Assembly (NCBI GenBank): GCA_017615755.1
Contig: JAFZZM010000070.1
Coordinates: 1 to 64,000 of the forward strand
DNA length: 64,000 nucleotides
Reading direction: 5' to 3'
Source: Clostridiales bacterium
GTDB lineage: Bacteria > Bacillota > Clostridia > Saccharofermentanales > Saccharofermentanaceae
Part shown: piece after piece, positions 44,557-54,750 of the stretch
Layout of the letters: each line of letters begins with the position of its first letter
How positions within the stretch are numbered: position 1 is the first letter of the stretch
Notes under the pieces: generated by a model
The model's database searches: none
The model's input: the letters and a program-made list of their open reading frames with translations, nothing else
Told to the model about the DNA's origin: nothing
Translations under genes and position numbers: made by a program

Positions 44557-47262
44557 TCACGAATCGGTCCCCTGATACTTCAGCGCGGCATACCGCGCGA
44601 CCGACTGCGCAACACGCGCCTCGATCGTCTGGACCAGTTCTTTTTCCGGTTTCGCGGTAAAATATCCCTGTATCAGATCCACACCGAGCATAATGACGGT
44701 CTTCAGTTCTTCTTCCGTCTCGACGCCCTCCGCCAACGCCTTGATGCCGTTATCATGTGAGAACTCGATGATATCTCTCACAAAGTGCTGCTTCTGCGGG
44801 CTCTCTTCGATCCGGGCAATCAGCGACCGGTCGATCTTCACAAAATCCGGCTTATACCGGAGCAGGTTCGCCACATTCGAATAGCCTGAGCCGTAGTCAT
44901 CGACCGCCGTTTTGATATGCATCCGCTCAAATGTTGCCTTCATCATAGAAAGCGCTTCGTCAGTCATCTCCGAACGCTCGGTCAGTTCCACGACAATAGA
45001 ATCCGGATTCTCCGCCACATACGATTCAAGGACCTGAATATCTTCTTCGTTCAGCATATTCCCTGCGATCGAATTAATGAAGATCTTCTTTCCGCCCGAA
45101 AGCTTGGACTCGTTTCTCTTCATGACACGCAGCACATTAAAGAACGTGGCTTTCTCCACATCATAGAGGCGGTCGAAGTATTCCGCATACCGCAACATCT
45201 CAAGAGGCGATACATACGGCGTAACATCCGCACGCATCAGCGCCTCATACGCATAGATCTTTCCTGTCCGCACCTCTACGATCGGCTGGAAGTGATACGA
45301 GATCCTGTTATCGTCAAGGATCATGCTGACCACTTTGGCATCGTGCAGTTCCTGTTCCGTCAGCTCCCTCTTCTTCAAAAGCTTCTGCGCACTTGCCTTC
45401 GCACTGTTCTTCTTACTGATCGCGACATTGACCAGTCGTTCCACCTCTTCCGATGAATCCGGACTTCCGCTCTGTACCCCGTAGAAAAGCTCTACCGGAT
45501 ATTCGCACCCGGCCTCGCTTACCCGTTCTTCGATCGTCTTCATAAGCGCATCTTTTTCCGAAAGCATCTCGTCATCATCCGGACTTCTGGTGATGCGGAG
45601 CGCAACCATCTCATCGTTTGCCATACGGATACACATACAGTTACGTGACGAGAATATCTTCTCCAGAGAACTTGCGGTAAGCAGGATCAAATTGTCACCT
45701 TCTTTGCGTCCGTATTTCTCATTGATCTCTTTCAGATCCTTGATGTCGACCGCGAGCGCGCCCATGTAACCGCCGTTATTCCGCATAAGATGCAGGAACG
45801 TCTCTGTCTGTTCCAGAAAACCACGGTAGTTGTGAAGTCCCGTCATATTGTCGGTCGTAATGCCCTTTTTGGCGATCTTGTTACTGCCGATCAGTTCATC
45901 GGCTCTCTTATAGCACTCGATCCCGCGGCAGACACTCTTCAGCCAGGCACGGTATTCAGCAGGAATGCTCATCGCTTTGTCACCATAACTGACAGCCGCA
46001 TACCCGAAAACACTGTCCTCATAATGCAGCGGCATAAAGTACCAGGCCGCCGGCCTCCCCCGCTCTTCGTAAAGCTCCGGAAGCATTTCTTCCTTATCGA
46101 AAAACGTATCCGTCAGAATACGGTCGTTATTGTTTTCTCCGCACTTGATGACGTGTGCGATCTTCTCTTCAAAATCACCGTCTGCTTCTCCTAAAGAAGG
46201 ATTCAGGCACAGATCAAAACCGGAAAAACCGCGGATATAATGCAGGGAAACAAAGATCGTATTCACAAGTCCGGTCAGGGAAGTCTGGGCAAGAAGATCC
46301 TCATCCATCAGATTCAAAGGAGAAAACATGGAACGAAGAGACAGCGCACTATCCCACTTCTCTCTCCGAAAATACTCCGGCACTGCGCTCTCACATCCGC
46401 AACCGCAGCTTCCACCGATAAAAAGATCCGGGTTCACCGCGGCATCCTGTGGTTCAGTGCCCTCGATAAGCGCATGGATCGCATCGGCCGTATTCTGCCC
46501 GAATTGATAATACTCGAGATGTGCAGCAGTGATCGGCAACGGCGCATGCCGTCCCTCCGAGATCGAATCGCACCCGACGATCGCAATATCCTCTGGGATC
46601 GACAGCCCCTTCTCCGAAAGCCGCTTCGCCAGACCGATCGCCATACAGTCATTGGCACAGGCCACCGCCTCCGGAAGCTTCCTGTCACTGCTCGTCAGGC
46701 TGTCCGCGAGGCTCTCCCCGCTCGTATACCAGAAATCACCGAAAAAGATCCGCTCCTCGTCCACTTCGATCCCGTGTTCGGTAAGCGCATCCTTATACGC
46801 CTTCACGCGGATCGCACTATGCGGATGCCAGGATTTCCCCGTAAGGAAAGCGATGTCACGCTTGCCGTGTTTCTCGATCAGGTGGGAGACCGCCAGTTTC
46901 TCAGGCGTATAATTATCGACATGGACCGATGGGAAATACTTGCTGTCTTTATCCACGAAAAGCACTTTCCCGTAGAAGTCCGAAAGAAGCCTCTGTTCGA
47001 TCCTTTCCACTTCTCCGTCGGTCTGGATCGTATCCGCCATCACGACGACCGCATCGAACTTATCAAAATTGATCAATCTGAAGATCGAAGTCTCACCCGT
47101 GCAACGCGCAGGTGTATTCTGGTACTTGATATACATCGCAAATACACAGACATCGTAGTTCCTGTCAAACGCCTCCTTGAGGAAGCCCTGTAGGAATCTT
47201 TCCTGATTATATTCTTCCGGCTGTCCGAGCAGGACAGCAATTCTCTTCCGTTTTCTGTCCAT
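44557..47262 (-). CDS. LacI-type sensor domain fused to degenerate GGDEF and EAL domains
   Basis: 901 residues without signal peptide or membrane helix. Residues 1-290 are a periplasmic-binding-protein fold as in LacI regulators (KRIAVLLGQPEEY at the start, IPEDIAIVGCDSISEG at about 220) but with no HTH. A middle region (300-470) may be GAF-like. The GGDEF domain (about 475-620) has RMANDEM instead of GGDEF and should be inactive. The EAL domain (about 640-890) keeps YEALMR, VVELTER, AVDDYGSGYS, KIDRSL and AEGVETEEE, so cyclic-di-GMP hydrolysis is likely. It is encoded 6 bp after an intact diguanylate cyclase. Confidence 0.9.
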   Translation of the reverse strand: MDRKRKRIAVLLGQPEEYNQERFLQGFLKEAFDRNYDVCVFAMYIKYQNTPARCTGETSIFRLINFDKFDAVVVMADTIQTDGEVERIEQRLLSDFYGKVLFVDKDSKYFPSVHVDNYTPEKLAVSHLIEKHGKRDIAFLTGKSWHPHSAIRVKAYKDALTEHGIEVDEERIFFGDFWYTSGESLADSLTSSDRKLPEAVACANDCMAIGLAKRLSEKGLSIPEDIAIVGCDSISEGRHAPLPITAAHLEYYQFGQNTADAIHALIEGTEPQDAAVNPDLFIGGSCGCGCESAVPEYFRREKWDSALSLRSMFSPLNLMDEDLLAQTSLTGLVNTIFVSLHYIRGFSGFDLCLNPSLGEADGDFEEKIAHVIKCGENNNDRILTDTFFDKEEMLPELYEERGRPAAWYFMPLHYEDSVFGYAAVSYGDKAMSIPAEYRAWLKSVCRGIECYKRADELIGSNKIAKKGITTDNMTGLHNYRGFLEQTETFLHLMRNNGGYMGALAVDIKDLKEINEKYGRKEGDNLILLTASSLEKIFSSRNCMCIRMANDEMVALRITRSPDDDEMLSEKDALMKTIEERVSEAGCEYPVELFYGVQSGSPDSSEEVERLVNVAISKKNSAKASAQKLLKKRELTEQELHDAKVVSMILDDNRISYHFQPIVEVRTGKIYAYEALMRADVTPYVSPLEMLRYAEYFDRLYDVEKATFFNVLRVMKRNESKLSGGKKIFINSIAGNMLNEEDIQVLESYVAENPDSIVVELTERSEMTDEALSMMKATFERMHIKTAVDDYGSGYSNVANLLRYKPDFVKIDRSLIARIEESPQKQHFVRDIIEFSHDNGIKALAEGVETEEELKTVIMLGVDLIQGYFTAKPEKELVQTIEARVAQSVARYAALKYQGTDS

Positions 47263-47268
47263 AATCTA

Positions 47269-48654
47269 TTAACGCTTAAACTCCGGATGATTCTTGTAGT
47301 AAAGTTCCTTGTCCTCGTACATGCGCTCGTCTGCCGTCTTCAGCGTATCCACGATGTTCTTCGAATCAGAAGCGAAACAGTAACCCAGAGCAAAAGAAAC
47401 GTTCGGGTATTTCTCCGACAGTTCTTTTGCCAACTCGCACTTTTTCTTCAGTTCTTCTTCAGATGTATCGGTCAAAAAGACCATGAATTCGTCACCGCCG
47501 GCACGATACACTGTATCTCCGACAAATGCATTCTCTAAAACATTCGCACCGTTTTTCAAGAGCAGGTCACCGGCAGGATGTCCCTCGGTATCGTTGACAC
47601 GCTTCAAGCCATTCACATCCGCAAACACGATACCGAAATTATAGATGAGATTGGTATCGGGAATTCGAAGCGCATCGATCCGGTTATTCATCTCATTGCG
47701 GTTATATACACCGGTAAGCATATCCATCGTACTCAGGATCTTCAACCGTTCCACGAGCTGGTAGTTCGAAAGTTCCGAAGCCAGGAAGAATGAGGTCAGT
47801 TCAAGTGTTTCCTTGATCTTCACCGTATTCTCGGTATTGAAGTTCAGCGCCCAGATATAACCAAGGATCTCTTCGCCTCTCTTCAGCGGAAAAAGCACCA
47901 GACTATCGATCCCGGCATATCCGAGTGTCTCATGCCAGGCCGGATCTCTTCTCTCGATTTCTTCCATATCCGTTTTATCCTTGATGATAATGCATGTACT
48001 TCCCCGAAGTGTATTTTTCCAGTTCGAGGCGATATGGTAGAAATCGTCATGGATAAAATCTCTCACAGAATATGGAAGATCCGCACGCCGTGCCTCACAA
48101 AGGATTTCACAGGTTTTCTCATCATCATTCAGAAGAAGTATACAGCATTCATCCGAACCACAGATATCGCGGATGTCCATGATCACTTCATCCACGGTCT
48201 TCTTAAAATCTGTCGAACCACGGAACTTAATGCAGGTCTCGAGGACCTTCGCCGACGTATCCGCTGAAACATCCGACATTGCTTCGGAACTGGCCTGCGG
48301 TTTTACATCGTAGGAATAAATGCAGTAACCGATATTCTCCTCATCGGATTCAAGCGGGATCATGAACATATTCAGCCATAATCCCATCTGATAAAGACTT
48401 ACATAAGAATGCATCGGTTCACCGCCGATCGCGCAGCGGTAACAGAAATCCTCAAAGTTCATATCTTTCGGGAAACACATCTCATAGGGACATCCCGGAA
48501 CGAAAGGATGACCCGTGATGCCGAGGATATCGTCATAGTGCGCCTGGTTTCCTTCCACTACACGGATATTACCGTAACGGTCCCCATCCAGTTTCTCGAT
48601 CGAAAGCACACATGTCTTCGTCTTATACTTCTTCAGCATCTCAGTAAAAGCCAT
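47269..48654 (-). CDS. Diguanylate cyclase with GAF-like sensor
   Basis: 461 residues. A conserved N-terminal region with FVPGCPYEMCF and FEDFCYRC could bind a metal or cofactor through its cysteines. It is followed by a GAF-like domain (about 160-310). The GGDEF domain (about 330-455) has the intact motif YRAGGDEFMVFL, so cyclic-di-GMP synthesis is expected. The start follows GGGGGACAGG; the longer open frame upstream lacks support. The EAL protein follows in the same operon. Confidence 0.9.
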   Translation of the reverse strand: MAFTEMLKKYKTKTCVLSIEKLDGDRYGNIRVVEGNQAHYDDILGITGHPFVPGCPYEMCFPKDMNFEDFCYRCAIGGEPMHSYVSLYQMGLWLNMFMIPLESDEENIGYCIYSYDVKPQASSEAMSDVSADTSAKVLETCIKFRGSTDFKKTVDEVIMDIRDICGSDECCILLLNDDEKTCEILCEARRADLPYSVRDFIHDDFYHIASNWKNTLRGSTCIIIKDKTDMEEIERRDPAWHETLGYAGIDSLVLFPLKRGEEILGYIWALNFNTENTVKIKETLELTSFFLASELSNYQLVERLKILSTMDMLTGVYNRNEMNNRIDALRIPDTNLIYNFGIVFADVNGLKRVNDTEGHPAGDLLLKNGANVLENAFVGDTVYRAGGDEFMVFLTDTSEEELKKKCELAKELSEKYPNVSFALGYCFASDSKNIVDTLKTADERMYEDKELYYKNHPEFKR

Positions 48655-48922
48655 AATCCTGTCCCCCTGTGTTCCAATAGGAAGTTCCTGCAGGTTTGTC
48701 TCAAACCTCAATATAATTATAGAACTCTTCAAATCGTTTTCCACAAAATCGGGAAGGTTTAACAGTATATTTACAGAAAGTTTTTTCATCACCGGCGGTA
48801 TGATCCGAAGACGCAAAAACCACCCTCCCGGTACTGTAATTACACACCCTGCAATGATACAATAATAGTGTCATATGGCTTTTTGCCGTTTAAGAGGAAA
48901 AACAGGAAAGAGTAGGGAATTT

Positions 48923-49855
48923 ATGCGAGAAAAAACTACACAGATCGTCGATGAGATCAAGAAAGTCATTTGCGGAAAAGACGAGATCATCCGTCTGATC
49001 CTTCAGAGTGTTTTAGCCGGCGGACATGTCCTTATGGAAGACGTTCCCGGCGTTGGAAAAACGACCATGGCCGTTTCTTTTGCCAAGACCATGGGCATGG
49101 ACTATGGACGCGTCCAGTTCACACCGGACGTACTGCCTTCCGATATCACCGGATTCTCCTTAATGGACCAGGAGACGCACACCATGAAATACCAGAAAGG
49201 TGCCGTCTTCCATAATCTGTTTCTTGCGGATGAGCTGAACCGTGCTTCGGCCCGTACCCAGTCGGCACTTCTCGAAGCCATGGAAGAAGGTCAGGTCACG
49301 GTAGACGATAAGACCTATCCTCTTCCGAAACCGTTCGTCGTGATCGCGACACAGAACCCGTCCGGTGCTTCCGGTACATCTCTTCTTCCGGACTCGCAGA
49401 TGGACCGTTTTGCGATCCGCATCTCCATGGGATATCCATCCCAGGACAATGAGATCGAGATGCTCATGAACCGCCAGAACGGAGCCAATCCGCTTTCTGA
49501 AATCAATACGATCTGCAGCATCGAAGACATCCTTCAGATGCAGGAAGAAACAAGCAAGATGTATGTAAAATACAGAGTGCTCAAATATATCGTGGCCTTG
49601 ATGGACCGCACCCGTAACCATCGTATGCTTGCCCGTGGAGGAAGCCCTCGTGCCACCTTGGCGCTGACCGCCATGGCCAAGGCGTATGCCTACATGACAG
49701 ACCGCGATTATGTGATCCCGGACGACGTAAAAGCCGTCTTCCCGGCCGTGATGTGCCATCGTATGCTCCTCACACCGGAAGCCGAGTTCAAAGAGATCAG
49801 CACGATGGAGATCGCCAAGGAGATCTTAAAGACAACTGTTATTCCGAAGGACTAA
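48923..49855 (+). CDS. MoxR-family AAA+ ATPase
   Basis: 310 residues with Walker A EDVPGVGKTTM, Walker B LFLADELNRAS, sensor PSGASGTSLLPDSQMDRF and the C-terminal lid. MoxR ATPases act as chaperones on partner proteins, commonly with a DUF58 protein and a transglutaminase as here. The ATG follows AGGGAATTT. The next gene begins 4 bp after the stop. Confidence 0.93.
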   Translation: MREKTTQIVDEIKKVICGKDEIIRLILQSVLAGGHVLMEDVPGVGKTTMAVSFAKTMGMDYGRVQFTPDVLPSDITGFSLMDQETHTMKYQKGAVFHNLFLADELNRASARTQSALLEAMEEGQVTVDDKTYPLPKPFVVIATQNPSGASGTSLLPDSQMDRFAIRISMGYPSQDNEIEMLMNRQNGANPLSEINTICSIEDILQMQEETSKMYVKYRVLKYIVALMDRTRNHRMLARGGSPRATLALTAMAKAYAYMTDRDYVIPDDVKAVFPAVMCHRMLLTPEAEFKEISTMEIAKEILKTTVIPKD

Positions 49856-49859
49856 GACT

Positions 49860-50759
49860 ATGCTTCGGAGTTGGGTGATATACATTCTTGCACTTCTGGG
49901 TGCGATCACGTTCTTTCTATGCTACAGAATGTGGTTTTCCTGGATCGTTCTGATGGTGATGGTATCGATATTACCACTCGCCCTCGTGATCTGCTTTGCC
50001 TCTTCGCTCTTTTTCAAGCTCGAATCCGATGCTTTCCGGAAAGTTCTAAAGGGAGACGAAACACAGATCTCTTTCACTTCTTACGGTCTGGAATTCTTCC
50101 CGTTCGCACTCTATTCGGCCAAGGTCCTCCTCACCGAGGCCATGACCGGCGAGGAATGTATGATCCGTCTCCTGTCGCAGGGTGATACGACGGACAGCGT
50201 GGTCATCGACACGACACACTGCGGCACCTACCGCATCACTTCCGCCAAAGTCAGGATCTATGACATTCTCGGTTTGTTCTTCATTCCGAAGACCATCGAC
50301 CTCTCCGGCGAGATCGTCGTCATGCCGATCCCCTGCATTCCGCAGGCCATGCCGGACTTAAGCGGCTTCAAGGCAAAAGGACTCCGCACGTCCAACAATA
50401 CAACTTCCGAGATCTACGATGTCCGCGGATATGTACCGGGCGACCCGATCAAGCGTATCCACTGGAAGCTCTCCGCCAAGAAGAACTCGCTCATGGTGAA
50501 AGAAGCGCAGGAAGAAACCTTCGGTCATTCCCGTGTCTACATTCCCCTTACCCGCGACCGCGATAAGATGGACCGCGCCCTCGGGGAAGTGCTTTTTACA
50601 TCGAGATATTTTCTGTCGCATGAAGTCGAGCACAGGATCCGTGTTCTGCCGCCGATGAAGAAAGAGATCGGTTTTGATATCGCTTCGAAAGAGGACCTGG
50701 ACAAGGCGATCCTGTCGATCCTGCGCATCCCGATTCCGGAGGACTTGGAAGATGAGTAG
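49860..50759 (+). CDS. DUF58 membrane protein
   Basis: 299 residues. Two hydrophobic helices at the N-terminus (about 5-45) precede a cytoplasmic region with the DUF58 signature YVPGDPIKRIHWKLSAKK near 195. The family is linked with MoxR ATPases and envelope proteins, with no defined reaction. It overlaps the transglutaminase gene by 8 bp. Confidence 0.9.
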   Translation: MLRSWVIYILALLGAITFFLCYRMWFSWIVLMVMVSILPLALVICFASSLFFKLESDAFRKVLKGDETQISFTSYGLEFFPFALYSAKVLLTEAMTGEECMIRLLSQGDTTDSVVIDTTHCGTYRITSAKVRIYDILGLFFIPKTIDLSGEIVVMPIPCIPQAMPDLSGFKAKGLRTSNNTTSEIYDVRGYVPGDPIKRIHWKLSAKKNSLMVKEAQEETFGHSRVYIPLTRDRDKMDRALGEVLFTSRYFLSHEVEHRIRVLPPMKKEIGFDIASKEDLDKAILSILRIPIPEDLEDE

Positions 50760-53238
50760 CATCCGGAGCAGAAAAACGAAAAAACAGTTTACCGAAAACC
50801 GCCTGGAAAAGAAGCGTGTCACGGTTGCCGAGCAGGAAAAGATCCGTGCGAAGGAGGAGCTGAAAAAGCGCAAGCGAACGCATTCCGTAAAAGTCGTGCG
50901 TGCCGTCAGAAAATCTTCCGAACCGACATACCTGACGTTGATCTTTTCCGTGATCCTGAACCTCATTCTGGGTACCGGCTTTTCACTCATGCTGACTTCG
51001 ACCTATTCGACTCCGGTCAACGTCTATGTTTTTGTGCCGTTCCTTCTTCTCATTTCACTCGGCATCTCTTACTGCCATGCGCAGAAAGAGAAACTGACGC
51101 CGTTCCTTCTGGCCACGATGCTTACCCTTCTGGTGTGGTGTTTCTTCATGACGGACACGCTTCGGATCAATGCGCAGACGCGCTATGCCTATTCTGTTTT
51201 GCAGCAGCGTGTCTTCCATGGCTGGCGCCCGATGTTCGAAGGTGCAGAGGTCCTTCGTGACAAGCGCCGCGACATCACGGTATTGCTTTTGCTTGTGAAC
51301 TTTATCCCGACTTATTTCACTTCGCTTACCGTCGAGAAACGAAAGAATATCCTGATTTCCGCCGTATGGTATATTCCCTTCCTTTTCTGCTCGACCATCA
51401 CCACAAGGATGACTCCTGACGGCATCCCGTGTCTTCTTGCCGTTTCCGGGATCCTGCTTCTTCTCATCTTCCAGTTCGTGCGTCGTCTGGGAGATAAGAA
51501 TACAGATAAACGAATGCTCATCATCACGGCGCCGGTGGTACTTCTCTGCCTTCTCATTGGAGGGCTTTTCCCGAAAGAAAGCTATGACAAAGATAAGATG
51601 GCAGCAGCGCACCTAACGGAACTTCGTGGGCTCATGCAGGATCTCCGCAAGCGCCTCATGATCAGCGAAACACCTGAAGATGAAGAACCGGAAGAAGGTT
51701 CCAAGTACGCAGGCAGTATCCTTTTTGACGAGTCCGAGACCATACTCTCCGCCAACACTGTCGAAGACCTGAGCAAGATGGGCTATTTCGATCCGCCGGA
51801 CCAGAAGATCATGTTCATCTCACGTTACTACAACGACACGGAAAACCACTATGTCACAAGTACCACGCGCCTTATCTATCTGCGCAGCACCTGCATGGAA
51901 ATAATGGATGGAAACAGCTGGCGTCCTTATACTACTCCGGAGTTAAAAGAACCCGCCTACTTTTACACGGAGGAGAATGACGTTCCGAAGAGGGAAGCGG
52001 ACTTCGTGATCCGTATCAAATCGTATTTCCCGACCGACACTTTCCTGGTCCCGAGTTATACAGACCATTTCTATATTTCCGAGGAAAGTAAATATGCTGA
52101 TCTTGGTATCGAACCGCATACTTTCTGGAACCTTCAGGAGCGTATCCCCAGTAACGGAGTCACCGACTATGACTACGCCTTTAATCTGGTCCCGCAAAAA
52201 GCAACGCCCGAGTGGAATCCGGATTATCTTGAAAACGAAGTATACGGTGTATGTCTGGAAGTCCCGGAAAAGACCCGTGAAGGCATCCTGAAGAGCAAGA
52301 AGATCCCGAAATGGTACAGAGAAGTTCTGGATGGCACGCTCACGATGACCACATCGGAGAAGGTCTACGGCGTGGTCGAATTCGTAAAGAATCTTCATCC
52401 CTACGATCAGCAGACGCCCTACCCGCCCGAAGGATCTGACTTCGTGACATGGTTCATCACACAGGCCAAGAGCGGTTTCTGCGTCCACTATGCGACGACT
52501 GCGGCTGTTCTTCTGCGCATGATCGGTGTTCCTACCCGTTATGTGACCGGCTATCTGACCGGTAGTGATGTGTTCGTCTCCGGAAGCGAGATCTCCATGC
52601 GTGACGCCCACGCATGGTTCGAGTTTTTCGATCCGGATTACGGCTGGATACTTGATGATGCGACACCCGGAAATGCTATCACAGCAGGACACTTCAATGC
52701 CTATGCCATCGCTACGGAATACGGCGATATGAACTACAGTTTCCCGGCAACGCCGACACCGACACCAAGTCCGACACCTACTCCGACCACAGCCCCCGTC
52801 CACGGTACCATCTACGGACCTACACTGTCTCCTACTCCGACAGTAACGCCTGTTCAGGAATCGGCATCCGTTTTTTCATTTACGATCCCGCCGGCCGTTC
52901 TTGTCATCCTGATCGTGCTCCTCGTTATAGCCGCCATGATCGGTCTCCTGCGTCTTCTCTACATACTGTTCTGGAAGCTGCGTTTCAAATCGGATTCACT
53001 GAACCGCCGCGCGATCGAATATACCCGTTACTTCAACATGCACGGGCATATCCTGGAAGCACCGGACTCCCGCGTCGTCCGCTCGATCTGCACCAAGGCC
53101 GAATACTGCGAAGACAGTATCAGTGAAGAAGAACTCGCCAGACTTCTGCGCTTCGGCAAGCACAACCTCGAAGTACAGACTTCCGGCCGCCACTGGATGC
53201 GAAGGCTACTATCTCGAATTTTACGGATCTCTATCTGA
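50752..53238 (+). CDS. Membrane-bound transglutaminase-like protein
   Basis: 828 residues. A basic N-terminus (about 60 residues) is followed by about six helices (60-270). An extracytoplasmic transglutaminase core has Cys577 in GFCVHYATTAAV, His620 in DAHAWFEFF and Asp in WILDDATPG, so the catalytic triad is complete. A Pro/Thr linker of PTPTPSPTPTP type then leads to one more helix near 715 and a C-terminal cytoplasmic tail. With MoxR and DUF58 it forms the common envelope operon; protein cross-linking or peptide-bond chemistry outside the membrane is likely. The ATG with GGAGG upstream is chosen over a longer frame that lies within DUF58. Confidence 0.9.
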   Translation: MSSIRSRKTKKQFTENRLEKKRVTVAEQEKIRAKEELKKRKRTHSVKVVRAVRKSSEPTYLTLIFSVILNLILGTGFSLMLTSTYSTPVNVYVFVPFLLLISLGISYCHAQKEKLTPFLLATMLTLLVWCFFMTDTLRINAQTRYAYSVLQQRVFHGWRPMFEGAEVLRDKRRDITVLLLLVNFIPTYFTSLTVEKRKNILISAVWYIPFLFCSTITTRMTPDGIPCLLAVSGILLLLIFQFVRRLGDKNTDKRMLIITAPVVLLCLLIGGLFPKESYDKDKMAAAHLTELRGLMQDLRKRLMISETPEDEEPEEGSKYAGSILFDESETILSANTVEDLSKMGYFDPPDQKIMFISRYYNDTENHYVTSTTRLIYLRSTCMEIMDGNSWRPYTTPELKEPAYFYTEENDVPKREADFVIRIKSYFPTDTFLVPSYTDHFYISEESKYADLGIEPHTFWNLQERIPSNGVTDYDYAFNLVPQKATPEWNPDYLENEVYGVCLEVPEKTREGILKSKKIPKWYREVLDGTLTMTTSEKVYGVVEFVKNLHPYDQQTPYPPEGSDFVTWFITQAKSGFCVHYATTAAVLLRMIGVPTRYVTGYLTGSDVFVSGSEISMRDAHAWFEFFDPDYGWILDDATPGNAITAGHFNAYAIATEYGDMNYSFPATPTPTPSPTPTPTTAPVHGTIYGPTLSPTPTVTPVQESASVFSFTIPPAVLVILIVLLVIAAMIGLLRLLYILFWKLRFKSDSLNRRAIEYTRYFNMHGHILEAPDSRVVRSICTKAEYCEDSISEEELARLLRFGKHNLEVQTSGRHWMRRLLSRILRISI

Positions 53239-53269
53239 GATACGATTTCACCCCGCCGAAAGATCGTCC

Positions 53270-53381
53270 AATATTGCTAACAAGAAAAATACCCCACCAT
53301 TCGTGGCCGCGATTCCGCAGGGCTTTAGCCCGAGGACCAGCGGCAAGAATGGTGGGGTATTTAATTGGCTAAAGCAATATT
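53270..53381. repeat. Hairpin element D (conserved-core element acting as terminator)
   Basis: AATATTGC/GCAATATT and a 16-bp perfect stem, AAATACCCCACCATTC with its complement, enclose GCCGC, GAT-TCC-GCA, hairpin GGGC-TTTA-GCCC, GA-GGA-CCA, GCGGC. It lies between the convergent transglutaminase and TrpB-like genes and overlaps the stop codon of the latter. Confidence 0.82.
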
Positions 53382-54750
53382 AGTCGATCTTCGGCAGGGT
53401 TGCTCTGTACTTAGCCAGTTCCTCATCAGTCGGGATGTAGTCATCCATCTCACCGTTATGGAACTTCTCGTATGCAACGAGGTCGAAGTAACCTGTACCG
53501 GTAAGACCGAATACGATCGTCTTCTCTTCGCCTGTCTCTTTGCACTTGAGTGCTTCGTCAATTGCAGCGCGGATAGCGTGGGAGCTTTCCGGTGCCGGGA
53601 GGATACCCTCAACACGTGCGAACAATTCTGCAGCCTCGAATACTTCTGTCTGCTTCACGGATCTTGCTTCCATCAGGCCGTCATCATAAAGCTGGGACAG
53701 GATGGAGCTCATGCCGTGATAACGCAGACCGCCGGCGTGGTTCGGTGCCGGGATAAAGTCGGAACCGAGAGTGTACATCTTAGCGAGCGGGCAAACCATA
53801 CCTGTATCGCAGAAGTCGTAAGCATAGACACCACGTGTGAAGCTCGGGCAGGATGCCGGCTCAACAGCGATGATTCTGTAGTCTGCTTCGCCACGGAGCT
53901 TTTCGCCCATGAACGGAGCAATAAGACCACCGAGGTTAGATCCGCCACCTGCGCAGCCGATGATGATGTCAGCCTTCTCGCCGAGCTTATCCAGAGCAGC
54001 CTTTGTCTCCAGACCGATAACGGACTGGTGCAGGAGTACCTGGTTCAGAACGGAACCGAGAACGTAACGGTATCCTTCTGTTCCTACTGCTACTTCAACA
54101 GCCTCGGAGATCGCGCAGCCCAGAGAACCTGTTGTACCCGGGTGCTTTTCGAGAATAGCTCTACCAACATTTGTCGTATCAGACGGAGAAGGTGTAACGG
54201 AAGCACCGTATGTACGCATTACTTCACGACGGAACGGCTTCTGCTCGTAGGAAACCTTAACCATGTAAACCTTACAGTCGAGATCAAAGTAAGAGCAAGC
54301 CATGGAAAGAGCTGTACCCCACTGACCAGCACCGGTCTCTGTGGTTACACCCTTGAGGCCCTGCTTCTTAGCGTAGTAAGCCTGAGCGATTGCGGAGTTC
54401 AGCTTGTGGGATCCGCTGGTGTTGTTACCCTCGAACTTGTAGTAGATCTTTGCCGGTGTACCAAGCTTCTTCTCGAGGAAGTAAGCACGTACGAGCGGGG
54501 ACGGACGATACATCTTGTAGAACTTCAGGATCTCATCCGGGATCGGGAAATATGCAGTATCGTTATCGAGTTCCTGCTTAATGAGCTCGTCGCAGAATAC
54601 CGGAGCCAGTTCTTCTGCTTTCATCGGCTGATGTGTACCCGGATTGAGGAGCGGAGCCGGCTTGTTCTTCATGTCGGCACGGACGTTATACCAAGCGGTT
54701 GGGATCTCCTTTTCATCAAGATATGTTTTGTAAGGAATTTTCTCAGACAT
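53380..54750 (-). CDS. TrpB-like (TrpB2-type) tryptophan synthase beta chain
   Basis: 456 residues, longer than classic TrpB (about 400) and with the TrpB2 features: RPSPLVRAYFLEKKLG, the PLP lysine in GSHKLNSA, ETGAGQWGTAL, and the phosphate loop CAGGGSNLGG. It condenses serine with indole. No trpA or other trp gene is present here, so free indole may be its substrate. The Trp-specific T-box leader confirms a tryptophan role. Confidence 0.95.
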   Translation of the reverse strand: MSEKIPYKTYLDEKEIPTAWYNVRADMKNKPAPLLNPGTHQPMKAEELAPVFCDELIKQELDNDTAYFPIPDEILKFYKMYRPSPLVRAYFLEKKLGTPAKIYYKFEGNNTSGSHKLNSAIAQAYYAKKQGLKGVTTETGAGQWGTALSMACSYFDLDCKVYMVKVSYEQKPFRREVMRTYGASVTPSPSDTTNVGRAILEKHPGTTGSLGCAISEAVEVAVGTEGYRYVLGSVLNQVLLHQSVIGLETKAALDKLGEKADIIIGCAGGGSNLGGLIAPFMGEKLRGEADYRIIAVEPASCPSFTRGVYAYDFCDTGMVCPLAKMYTLGSDFIPAPNHAGGLRYHGMSSILSQLYDDGLMEARSVKQTEVFEAAELFARVEGILPAPESSHAIRAAIDEALKCKETGEEKTIVFGLTGTGYFDLVAYEKFHNGEMDDYIPTDEELAKYRATLPKID

